This document shows, in pieces, positions 1 to 6,571 of a DNA stretch of 9,652 bases (the stretch's first letter is position 1; every line of letters begins with the position of its first letter). The notes under the pieces were generated by a model, which searched no databases, was not told the DNA's origin, and saw nothing but the letters and a program-made list of their open reading frames with translations. The stretch is from positions 1 through 9,652 of the forward strand of contig JAGVUS010000189.1 of the NCBI GenBank assembly GCA_019136175.1, given 5' to 3'. The DNA comes from Chloroflexota bacterium. Its GTDB lineage: Bacteria > Chloroflexota > Anaerolineae > Anaerolineales > Anaerolineaceae. Made by a program: the position numbers and the translations under genes.

Positions 1-634
1 TGGAGTCGCGGTAGGTCTTGATGGCTTCCACCAATGCCGGGATGCCGGGAATGAGGATCATGGCGATGATGATGAGCGAGAAATGTTCCTGCACAAACGG
101 CAGATTGCCGAAAAAGTAGCCAATCATCAAAAAGGCACCCGTCCAGACAACCCCGCCAACAATATTATACGTGATAAAGTAACCATAGCGCATCTGCCCG
201 ACCCCGGCGACAAAAGGGGCAAAGGTTCGGATGATGGGGATGAAGCGCGCCAGGAAGATGGTGATTCCCCCATGCTTGTCATAAAACCGTTTGGTGCGTT
301 CCAGGTATTCCTTCTTGATCAACCGGGTTTCCGTATGAAACACCTTTGGACCAATAAAATGACCGATCCAGTAGTTGGCAGTATCGCCAAGGAATGCAGC
401 CAGCGCCAGCAATCCCCATAACAGCAGGACATTAAAATGCCCGCGGGCGGCAAATGCCCCGGCAGCAAAGAGAAGCGAATCTCCGGGCAGGAAAGGAGTG
501 ACCACCAGCCCTGTTTCGATGAAAATGACCACCCACAGGATTGCATACGTCCAGCCGCCTACCGCCTGAAGGATGAGATCCAGGTATTTTTCCATGTGAA
601 GAATAAAGTCAATTATTTGTGCAAAAAAGTCCAT
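1..634 (-). CDS. DedA family membrane protein (3' part cut by window edge)
   Basis: Membrane protein of the DedA/SNARE-associated (VTT) family, implicated in lipid scrambling or transport and envelope homeostasis. 211 codons are visible and the C-terminus lies beyond position 1. Seen: a hydrophobic segment at about residues 28-60 containing ETGLVVTPFLPGD (40-52); GDTANYWIG (83-91); FYDKHGG (117-123); and ARFIPIIRTFAPFVAG (129-144). E40, D52, R130 and R136 match in place and spacing the essential charged residues described for E. coli YqjA/YghB, so the protein looks functional. The start at 634 is supported by AAGGAAGA a few bases upstream, which lies inside the end of the upstream protease gene; the gap to that gene is 3 nt, implying translational coupling. 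The in-frame ATG 13 codons later is less well placed. It is the last visible gene of the six-gene unit. The family call is firm; substrate is unknown. Confidence 0.93.
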   Translation of the reverse strand, partial: MDFFAQIIDFILHMEKYLDLILQAVGGWTYAILWVVIFIETGLVVTPFLPGDSLLFAAGAFAARGHFNVLLLWGLLALAAFLGDTANYWIGHFIGPKVFHTETRLIKKEYLERTKRFYDKHGGITIFLARFIPIIRTFAPFVAGVGQMRYGYFITYNIVGGVVWTGAFLMIGYFFGNLPFVQEHFSLIIIAMILIPGIPALVEAIKTYRDS

Positions 635-637
635 TAA

Positions 638-1870
638 TCATTCTTCCTTTGTCATTTCCAATGCCCCTGATGATACCACCAGCGGGGTATCATCAGCCAG
701 GCGCAACCTGCGATTCATCCACCATAAAATACCCAGGTTCAGGACAGCCAGCCCGCCCAATACAAACGGTCCAAATCGTCCAAGCTGGGTGAAGGGAGCA
801 ATGTCCACCAGGGAGGAAACTCCCTGCAAGATGCTGAAGACATTCCACACACCATGGAGGGCAACCGCAGCTGCCAGAGCTGCCAGCAGCTTTCCAGGGC
901 GCTTTTGGGAAGCAGCCCAGCCCATCCCCCAGCCAACCAGACCCGATGTAACCACATGCAGGAGGCTGGTGCCAATCCGTCCAAATGCCAGGGCAAGCCA
1001 GGTGGGATCGGTAATGGCACTCATTGCATTCAGGCTTTCCAGCATGGCAAAGGCTGCCCCACAGACCATGCCCGCCAGGAATCCATTGCGGGGGGTCAGG
1101 TGTTTATTCCAGAACACCAGGATTGCCAGGGGTTTAAGCAGTTCCTCCAGCAGCGGAGTGATGAAGCCCAATATCACCAGGACGCCGGGAATCACTCCCG
1201 GCTGGTGGAGCAGGTTGACCAGCTCCGTCTGGATTTCCATTGGGTCTGTCAGCTGCTGAAACTGGGTGCTGAAGTTCCAGAACTGGTTCAGCAAATCGGG
1301 CTGGGAGGCAATCCAGAGACCCCATCCAACCAGCAATGCCAGCAGCAAGACCAACTCTGCAATCAGCGTCAGGGGCATGGTAATTGCCAGGCTGAAACTG
1401 CCCAGTTTCCAGGCGCGGTCGGCAGAAACAGGCAACCCGCGCGCCCCGGCACTGAGGAACCAGGCAAGCGGCAGCAGAATCAATACAAGTAAAAGGGGCG
1501 GCATGATCAGCCAGCTGATGCCGCTGCGGGAAGCCAGCGCAGCCAGCCCAAACCAGAGCGGCAGGGTGATCATGGCAATGGTAACCACCAGGTGCGTTTT
1601 GTTGGAATGGACAACGGTGCCTGGTGCAGCCCTGCCCAACAGACGGCGCAGTGCCAGGTAACCTGCCGGAAGGCAAAGCAATCCCACCAGCCCGGCAGCC
1701 CATGCCAGGTTAAGAATCATTCCGGCATTTGCTTCCTCGGTGGGCATGGTAAGGGAAAAAAATCCCAAAAACACCAGCAGCGCGGCGGCGGAAAGCCCCA
1801 TCATTCCGCCGACCGCGCTGAGAATCAACCAGCCCAGCGTACGCCAGTCAAAGGTTGAGCGAGCCTGCAT
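638..1870 (-). CDS. PrsW-family intramembrane metalloprotease
   Basis: Polytopic membrane protein of 410 residues in the PrsW family, related to the CPBP/Rce1-type intramembrane proteases. Bacillus PrsW performs site-1 cleavage of the anti-sigma factor RsiW; the substrate here is unknown. The family motifs are present in order: EELLKP (242-247), FAMLE (274-278), a histidine followed by a small-residue-rich helix (H305, HVVTSG), and LHG (H339). E242/E243, E278, H305 and H339 are the expected catalytic or metal-binding residues, so the enzyme should be active. Several transmembrane helices precede the catalytic core (about 12-36, 53-72, 95-145, 160-190), giving a longer N-terminus than the minimal family core. 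The start ATG at 1870 overlaps the stop of the upstream selenoprotein candidate by one base (TAATG), with only a weak GAGAAG ribosome site, so coupling is likely. No anti-sigma factor gene is visible in the window. Confidence 0.9.
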   Translation of the reverse strand: MQARSTFDWRTLGWLILSAVGGMMGLSAAALLVFLGFFSLTMPTEEANAGMILNLAWAAGLVGLLCLPAGYLALRRLLGRAAPGTVVHSNKTHLVVTIAMITLPLWFGLAALASRSGISWLIMPPLLLVLILLPLAWFLSAGARGLPVSADRAWKLGSFSLAITMPLTLIAELVLLLALLVGWGLWIASQPDLLNQFWNFSTQFQQLTDPMEIQTELVNLLHQPGVIPGVLVILGFITPLLEELLKPLAILVFWNKHLTPRNGFLAGMVCGAAFAMLESLNAMSAITDPTWLALAFGRIGTSLLHVVTSGLVGWGMGWAASQKRPGKLLAALAAAVALHGVWNVFSILQGVSSLVDIAPFTQLGRFGPFVLGGLAVLNLGILWWMNRRLRLADDTPLVVSSGALEMTKEE

Positions 1871-3162
1871 TACTTCTCAGTAATTGTGACGCTCAGGATC
1901 CTGTCCGGTTCCGGTAGTTCCGTTTGAGCAGAGGGATCCCGCTGGGTGATGGATCTCACCACATCCATGCCGGAAACCACCCGGGCAAAGATGGTATAGC
2001 GTCCATCCAGGTTGGGTTGGGCGGCAAGGGTGATGAAGAACTGGCTGCCATTGGTGTTGGCACCAGAATTCGCCATGCCAACCACGCCTTCCTTGTCATA
2101 CAGCAGGTTGGGATCAATCTCATCCTTAATGTGATACCCGGGTCCGCCAATGCCCGTACCGGTGGGATCACCCGTCTGGGCGACAAAGTCTGCAATGACA
2201 CGGTGGAAGGGAACATTTTCAAACCATCCATCCTTTGCCAGGAAGATGAAGCTGTTCACCGTGAGGGGCGCAGACTTGGGATAAAGCTCCATCACAAATT
2301 CGCCCTTGGTTGTTTTGACGGTGGCGGTGTAGGTCTTGTTTACATCAATGGTCATTGCCGGGCATTGCGAGTACGCTTTTTCCTGTTCCAGAACATAGTT
2401 CTGGAAGATGGCGTCAAGCGTCTGGTAATACGGGGCAATTCCATCATCCGGGGCAATTCCATCATCCGGCGTGAAATAAAGATCCCCATCCATGAAGATG
2501 TAAATCGAGGGAGTGCCGCTTAAACCAATTTGAGTTGCGCTGTTGTAGGATAACTCCACTGCATCAACGATTTTCTGGCTGGTGAGATCTTTCATAAACT
2601 GATCCACATCCAACCCATCCACTTTGCCAGCATTTTCCTTTAACCAATTGGGGAAATCTGTTGCTGCCAGAGCAGTCCAGACTGACCAATTGGTGGAATC
2701 CATCAATACATCATGCATTTCCCAGAATTTTCCCTGCAGGGCAGCAGCTTCAGCTGCCTGGGAGGCAAGCGATGCCTTGTCATGAATGCTCTTCAGGGGA
2801 AGATGACGAAAAACAAACTGGACCGAGTCCGCATTATCTGATTGGAACTGCGCCATCACGGGCGCAACCTGGGAACAGTACGGTCATTGGAAGTCTGAAT
2901 ACTCAATGATCACCATCCGGGCATTATCCGGACCGATCTTGTGATCATCGGCGCTCACTTTGGGAACGCTTACCGTAAGCGGATCGCGCGGCTCGGGGAA
3001 CAGGCTGAACACCGTGCAGTCTTCTGCAACTGCAGTAGGCGCCGCCACCGTGGTTGCCGTGGGAACGGCAGTCGGCTCGGGGGTACTGGTGGGCTTAACT
3101 GTGACGCAGCCCGCCAGGACCAGCGAGAATGCAACAAGAACAACCAGGGCGGTTCTTCGCAT
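1870..3162 (-). CDS. Candidate selenoprotein: DsbA-like/cyclophilin fusion lipoprotein
   Basis: 430-residue exported lipoprotein if TGA at 2886-2884 is read as selenocysteine (U93). Order: signal peptide with lipobox LAGC (lipidated Cys19); Thr/Pro-rich linker (20-46); DsbA/thioredoxin-like domain (about 75-260) with EYSDFQ followed by U93-P94-Y95-C96 and a cis-proline loop GLSGTPS (P218); cyclophilin-type peptidyl-prolyl isomerase (about 278-430). Isomerase signatures are FHR (319-321), FVAQTGD (F326, Q328) and GSQFFIT (Q374, F376), matching CypA R55/F60/Q63/Q111/F113; the CypA W121 position is Asn, suggesting weak cyclosporin binding. Other cysteines are C49 and C267. The start at 3162 is fixed by AGAAAGGA 8 nt upstream and by the signal peptide. 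The frame is continuous on both sides of the TGA. Role: disulfide exchange plus prolyl isomerisation of exported proteins. Alternatives are a nonsense mutation, or a sequencing error for TGC/TGT. Domain calls are firm; selenocysteine is a strong inference. Confidence 0.85.
2431..2469 (-). repeat. 18-bp tandem duplication inside the DsbA-like domain
   Basis: The unit ggggcaattccatcatcc (plus strand) occurs twice head to tail at 2432-2449 and 2450-2467, with matching bases extending to 2431 and 2469. It is in frame and duplicates D-D-G-I-A-P in the region after the cis-proline strand, probably a surface loop. Replication slippage is the likely origin; length may vary between strains. Confidence 0.9.
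2846..2869 (-). promoter_or_regulatory. Putative bacterial SECIS hairpin
   Basis: In the mRNA, UGCGCC (2866-2861) pairs perfectly with GGCGCA (2854-2849) around the six-base loop CGUGAU (2860-2855). Three wobble pairs (U-G, G-U, G-U) extend the stem to nine. The loop starts at nt 24 after the UGA. Bacterial SECIS elements lie just 3' of the UGA inside the coding region, with the loop roughly 16-37 nt away and a G in the first two loop positions, often followed by U; here G is the second base and U the third. SelB binding is inferred, not shown. Confidence 0.7.
2884..2886 (-). other. In-frame UGA, probable selenocysteine codon (U93)
   Basis: On the coding strand the codons run GAC TTC CAA TGA CCG TAC TGT, giving D-F-Q-stop-P-Y-C. 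DsbA-like domains have Cys at exactly this place (DFxCPYC). It is the only stop between 3162 and 1872 in this frame. The following base is C (UGAC), a context that favours read-through. TGA is used as a true terminator by the PrsW, GNAT and MFS genes here, so whole-genome reassignment of TGA is excluded. Confidence 0.8.
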
Positions 3163-3170
3163 TTGGAATA

Positions 3171-3178
3171 TCCTTTCT
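3171..3178 (-). promoter_or_regulatory. Ribosome binding site of the DsbA-cyclophilin gene
   Basis: AGAAAGGA on the minus strand, 8 nt before the ATG at 3162. The open frame extends upstream to 3372 inside tmk, but this site and the immediately following lipoprotein signal peptide decide in favour of 3162. Confidence 0.8.
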
Positions 3179-3179
3179 G

Positions 3180-3821
3180 CTATAAGATACGATTTGCGGC
3201 AGGCGGCTGCAATCGACTCAGAACCACCTGCCGGATTTCTGATTGTACCATGTCCGGTGACTGGTGTGCATCCACAATATGCCAGCGCCCGGGTTGCTGA
3301 TGCGCCATTTCCAGGTACCCCTGGCGGACGCGTTCGTGAAATGCCAATGCAAATGCATCCAGCCGGTTCCATTCACCCCCCCCCTTCTTCCGGCGGCGCA
3401 GCCCTTCTTCCGGCGAGACATCCAGCAGAATGGTGAGATCCGGTTGAAGCCCTCCGGTGGCAAATGCCAGCAGGCTGCGCAGGGTGTCCAGGTCCACACC
3501 GTGCCCGTACCCCTGGTAAGCCAGGGTGGAATCGGCATACCGATCGCAGAGGACAATGGTGCCCTCCAACAGGGCGGGGCGAATCCGTTCCTCCACAAGC
3601 TGGGCACGGGATGCCAGGAAGAGCAGGATTTCGGTACGGGGATGCATGGCGCTGTTTTCGGGGCGGTTCAGAAGCACATTCCGCACCTGGTCGCTGATGA
3701 CCGTCCCGCCCGGTTCCCGCGTGGGCAGAACGGAATACCCCTGCTGACGTAAAAATTCAACCAGGGGAGCCACCTGGGTGGATTTACCGCTGCCATCCGG
3801 TCCTTCCAGAGTGATGAACAT
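3180..3821 (-). CDS. tmk: Thymidylate kinase
   Basis: 213-residue dTMP kinase: transfers phosphate from ATP to dTMP, giving dTDP for DNA synthesis in the cytoplasm. The length is normal for the family. Seen: P-loop EGPDGSGKST (6-15), TREPGGT (34-40) for substrate binding, the DRYADSTLAYQG segment (about 93-104) with the family's DR[YF] motif, and an arginine/lysine-rich LID, LRRRKKGGG (around 140-148). The P-loop lacks an arginine while the LID is basic, as in the E. coli type. Start ATG at 3821 has GGGAG 8 nt upstream, lying in the end of the R3H ATPase gene; the gap to that gene is 5 nt. Downstream, 17 nt separate it from the selenoprotein candidate. An uninterrupted run of nine G's falls in the LID. 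Function is certain on motifs alone. Confidence 0.97.
   Translation of the reverse strand: MFITLEGPDGSGKSTQVAPLVEFLRQQGYSVLPTREPGGTVISDQVRNVLLNRPENSAMHPRTEILLFLASRAQLVEERIRPALLEGTIVLCDRYADSTLAYQGYGHGVDLDTLRSLLAFATGGLQPDLTILLDVSPEEGLRRRKKGGGEWNRLDAFALAFHERVRQGYLEMAHQQPGRWHIVDAHQSPDMVQSEIRQVVLSRLQPPAANRIL
3376..3415 (-). repeat. G9 tract and 14-bp direct repeat in the tmk LID region
   Basis: Nine consecutive C's on the plus strand (3376-3384) encode Gly-Gly-Gly. The 14-mer cccttcttccggcg occurs at 3382-3395 and again at 3402-3415, an offset of 20, so the two copies are read in different frames (P-E-E-G and R-R-K-K-G). A slippage-prone stretch inside an essential gene. Confidence 0.85.
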
Positions 3822-3826
3822 GGCTG

Positions 3827-5431
3827 TTACTCCCGGAAAATCCGCACCCGGCGGTGCGGTTCCTTGCCATAAGAATGGGAAACCAGCTGCGCCTGGCGAG
3901 CCATTTCATGCTGCATTCGGCGGATGGGAGCCGGTGCCGGGGGTAAATCCGCCCAACGCTGACCGTTCAATACCGCCTGGATTGCTGACGCGGTTTGTGC
4001 GGAAACCAGGTCCCATTCCTGCAGGCGCCCCTCATCACTGGAAAGGTTGAAAAGCTGCGCCAGCATCTGCTCCACCTGCGCAATGGTATTTGCACGCAGG
4101 ATATACATGGGCATGCGGCGCGCTTCGGCTTCCTGGATGGTTTGCTCCTGCGCCCGGTGATAGGACCGCAGGGTCATCAGCACATCCGCCTCCTCCAGGT
4201 CGCGCACCAGTATGACAGGAACCCCCAACCGGCGGGCTGCCTGGATGATGCGGTTGCGGGCTACTCCATAAGGATAAATCCGCACCGGGTCGCGCTGAAT
4301 GGGCTCACCTTCCTCCTCCTCGCCATTCTCATAGGCGTGGGATGGGGAAACCGGTGTTCTGGCAGGTAAATCCCTGCCATTACCGGTATTGCGCCGCGTT
4401 CCCTGGCTCATCGGGCGGGAGGAGGGAGCCGGAGCAGGTTTCTCAATGTGGATATCACCGCTTCCATCCCGCCAGCGGATTTCCGGCTCCAGGGGATACC
4501 CGCGCACCAGGGCATCCACTGCAGCAGCTACATCCGGTTGAATTGCCAGCCGGTCGCGTTCCTGGATTTCAATCAAAACATCAAACGTGGGCGGAGAGCG
4601 GCGCTCCAGCACTGTCTTCTGGGTGCCGCGGCGGCGCGCTTCTTCATCCGAAAGAGTGACCGCCTCAATCCCACCCACCAGGTCGGAGAGTGTGGGATTC
4701 AGCAGCAGGTTTTCCAGCGTGCGCCCATGCGCCGTGGCAACCAGTTGGACGCCGCGCTCGGCAATCGTCCTTGCTGCCAGGGCTTCCAGCTCCCTGCCGA
4801 TTTCATCAATCACAATCACTTCCGGGTTGTGGTTTTCCACCGCTTCAATCATCACTTCATGCTGAAGCGAGGGCGTGGCAACCTGCATGCGGCGGGCTTT
4901 ACCCACTGCCGGGTGAGGCACATCCCCATCTCCGCCAATTTCGTTGGAAGTATCCACGATAATCACCCGCTTGTTTTCCGCCAGGATGCGAGCTGCCTCG
5001 CGCAGCATGGTGGTCTTTCCAATGCCAGGCTTGCCAAGCAGCAGCAAGCTTTTACCTGATTCCACCAAGTCCTCAATGATATCAATGGTGCCATAGACTG
5101 CCCTGCCCACACGGCAGGTCAACCCAACAATATGCCCATGCCGGTTGCGCATGGCAGAGATGCGATGCAGGGTGCGCTCCAAACCAGCGCGGTTATCGGC
5201 GTCAAAGTCACCAATCCGCGTAACTACGTAATCAATCTCGTCCCGCGTGACATCCGTCCGGCTTAATTCCACTTCATGATCCACAAAGCGGGCTTTGGGC
5301 AGCCTGCCAAGATCAAGCACAATTTCCACAAGATCATCACCATGATTGGCGGCGGTGATTGCTTCGGTAATTTTTGGGGGAAGAACCCCCATTAAAACAT
5401 GCAAATCATCTGTAATTCTACGTTGCGTCAT
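3827..5431 (-). CDS. R3H-domain AAA-type ATPase (SpoIIIAA/Ycf45-like)
   Basis: 534-residue cytoplasmic ATPase with a C-terminal single-stranded nucleic-acid binding domain. An N-terminal region (1-115) precedes a RecA/secretion-ATPase-like core resembling sporulation protein SpoIIIAA and plastid/cyanobacterial Ycf45: Walker A GKPGIGKTT (133-141), a sensor-like IIVDTSNEIGGDG (157-169), Walker B VIVIDEIGRE (205-214) and a conserved TAHG (233-236). After a proline/glutamate-rich, probably disordered linker (331-378), a segment at 380-480 ends in an R3H domain (about 495-534) with R504-x3-H508 and SHSYGKEPHRRVRIF near the C-terminus. It is not a sporulation gene by context. Start ATG 5431 overlaps the upstream stop by 4 nt (ATGA); the ribosome site is poor, so coupling is likely. 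The family's cellular role is unknown; binding of RNA or ssDNA is inferred from R3H. Confidence 0.88.
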   Translation of the reverse strand: MTQRRITDDLHVLMGVLPPKITEAITAANHGDDLVEIVLDLGRLPKARFVDHEVELSRTDVTRDEIDYVVTRIGDFDADNRAGLERTLHRISAMRNRHGHIVGLTCRVGRAVYGTIDIIEDLVESGKSLLLLGKPGIGKTTMLREAARILAENKRVIIVDTSNEIGGDGDVPHPAVGKARRMQVATPSLQHEVMIEAVENHNPEVIVIDEIGRELEALAARTIAERGVQLVATAHGRTLENLLLNPTLSDLVGGIEAVTLSDEEARRRGTQKTVLERRSPPTFDVLIEIQERDRLAIQPDVAAAVDALVRGYPLEPEIRWRDGSGDIHIEKPAPAPSSRPMSQGTRRNTGNGRDLPARTPVSPSHAYENGEEEEGEPIQRDPVRIYPYGVARNRIIQAARRLGVPVILVRDLEEADVLMTLRSYHRAQEQTIQEAEARRMPMYILRANTIAQVEQMLAQLFNLSSDEGRLQEWDLVSAQTASAIQAVLNGQRWADLPPAPAPIRRMQHEMARQAQLVSHSYGKEPHRRVRIFRE

Positions 5432-6438
5432 ACCAACCTGTCAGTTTCGTGACTGGCGACCCGCTCAACGGGGTGAAGCGTTGCACTCCGTACCGAGGTT
5501 GTGGGTCCCACCCAGCCTTTATCCAATATATTCTGGTGAGCATACAATTCCTGTACTTCTGCCACTTTGCTTGCCACCGAAAGGTGCTTCACCAGCAGCG
5601 CCTGCCGGGGGGAGACCAGTGCTCCCATTTCCTCCATCGTTGGGGTCAGCCATTCCTGGTAGGAGCGAACCACCAGGTGAACGGGACGACCAAACCAGCG
5701 GGATGGATTGAATGCCAGCCCCCGCAGAAGCTGCCCGACATTTTCGGTTGCCGGGTGAATGAGGGGCTGCAAACACACACCCTGCGGACCTGTCACCGCT
5801 TCCACCCAGGCTGTAATGTCACCATTTTGCCGGTACACCCAGCCCTGGCTGGTGTGCGGATCAAATGCTTCAGCAGACTGCACCAACGGCGGCACAAGGA
5901 CATGGTAGAGGTTGCTGACGGCAATCTCATCCGCCGGTGTGTACGGCTGCCAGGGAAACGCCTCGGCAGATGCGGCGGGGGACCGGGAAGGTGCCTGCCA
6001 GATATTTTGCCAGCCATAAACAACAAATCCGGCATGCCGCAAGGCTTCAAATGCAGGGCTGCGATCCGCCACATCCGCCAGCAGACGAGTGGCGCCGCGC
6101 TCCCCAGCCTGGATGGCGAGGTTTTCCAACAGGAGGGGCAGTTCATGGGCATCCAGCGCAGAATCCGGCAGCAGGAAGGAAAGCCGCGCGGCGCGCCTGC
6201 CCAGCGAGTAATTCATCTGCCCCATCAGCGGTTTGCGGTTTTCCGGAACCACCACGCCGGTGTAATCACCGTAATCCGTCAGCTTGAGCTGGCGAAGCAG
6301 CGCGCCCAAGCCAATGGGGCTTCCGTTGATCAACTGCCCGGTCTGGTCAAGGCACAGCACCTGGTGGCGATACCGATACACCGTAAGCAGGTCATGCCAT
6401 TCAAATGGTCGAACAATCAGCGAACCCTGTTGGGGCAT
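5428..6438 (-). CDS. GNAT-like protein, probably two tandem GNAT folds
   Basis: 336-residue protein, most likely with N-acetyltransferase (GNAT) folds; substrate unknown. The first half (8-148) starts IVRPFEWHDLLTVY, has a central strand GVVVPE, and ends AFEALRHAGFVVYGWQNIW (129-147), the usual C-terminal strand-helix-strand of GNATs. The second half (about 163-290) resembles a second GNAT-like unit: YRQNGDITAWVEA, LQPLIHPATENVGQLL, RPVHLVVRSYQEWL, ME-MGALV. No classical Q/RxxGxG/A acetyl-CoA loop is evident in either half, so catalytic activity is uncertain. The start at 6438 is chosen over an ATG at 6495 because AGGAG lies 5 nt upstream; the 6495 candidate has no ribosome site. It is the first gene of the six-gene unit and overlaps the ATPase gene by 4 nt. 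Its link to the downstream genes is unknown. Confidence 0.75.
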   Translation of the reverse strand: MPQQGSLIVRPFEWHDLLTVYRYRHQVLCLDQTGQLINGSPIGLGALLRQLKLTDYGDYTGVVVPENRKPLMGQMNYSLGRRAARLSFLLPDSALDAHELPLLLENLAIQAGERGATRLLADVADRSPAFEALRHAGFVVYGWQNIWQAPSRSPAASAEAFPWQPYTPADEIAVSNLYHVLVPPLVQSAEAFDPHTSQGWVYRQNGDITAWVEAVTGPQGVCLQPLIHPATENVGQLLRGLAFNPSRWFGRPVHLVVRSYQEWLTPTMEEMGALVSPRQALLVKHLSVASKVAEVQELYAHQNILDKGWVGPTTSVRSATLHPVERVASHETDRLV

Positions 6439-6516
6439 GCATTCTCCTGCGCAGCATCCGAAAGCGCTCCAGGAGGTCAGTCCGCAGGCTGCCATCCAAT
6501 TGCGCCATTCTTATTG

Positions 6517-6545
6517 ATTCTACCACGTGAACATGAAACTGACAT
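6517..6545 (-). promoter_or_regulatory. Putative sigma-70 promoter of the six-gene unit
   Basis: Minus-strand -35 ATGTCA (6545-6540, 4 of 6 matches), 17-nt spacer, -10 TAGAAT (6522-6517, 5 of 6). A transcript would start near 6510, about 70 nt before the ATG at 6438. It is the only good candidate in the 133-nt gap after the MFS gene. Confidence 0.55.
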
Positions 6546-6571
6546 TGGGAGCGTATAACCCCGGCAGACGC

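Noticed and set aside
854..1492. 212-codon plus-strand open frame opposite the PrsW gene
   Set aside because: Low-complexity Gln-rich product without motifs, antisense to a clear membrane protease.
1870..2859. A stand-alone peptidyl-prolyl isomerase gene starting with GTG at 2859
   Set aside because: This start lies within the hairpin loop after the TGA, lacks a convincing ribosome site, and would remove the signal peptide and half of a DsbA-like domain whose conserved sequence continues directly upstream in the same frame.
2884..2886. Genome-wide reassignment of TGA (for example to Gly or Trp)
   Set aside because: PrsW, the GNAT-like gene and the MFS gene all end in TGA at sensible places, and Trp and Gly use ordinary codons throughout.
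2884..3372. A separate 162-residue gene starting at 3372
   Set aside because: Codons before 3162 overlap the end of tmk and look non-coding. The lipoprotein start at 3162 has a good ribosome site, and the apparent stop is the candidate selenocysteine codon.
5449..6558. 369-codon plus-strand open frame opposite the GNAT-like gene
   Set aside because: It is a mirror of the minus-strand gene's codon bias; its protein is rich in Arg, Gln, His and Cys with no recognisable domain, and the opposite strand carries the better coding evidence.
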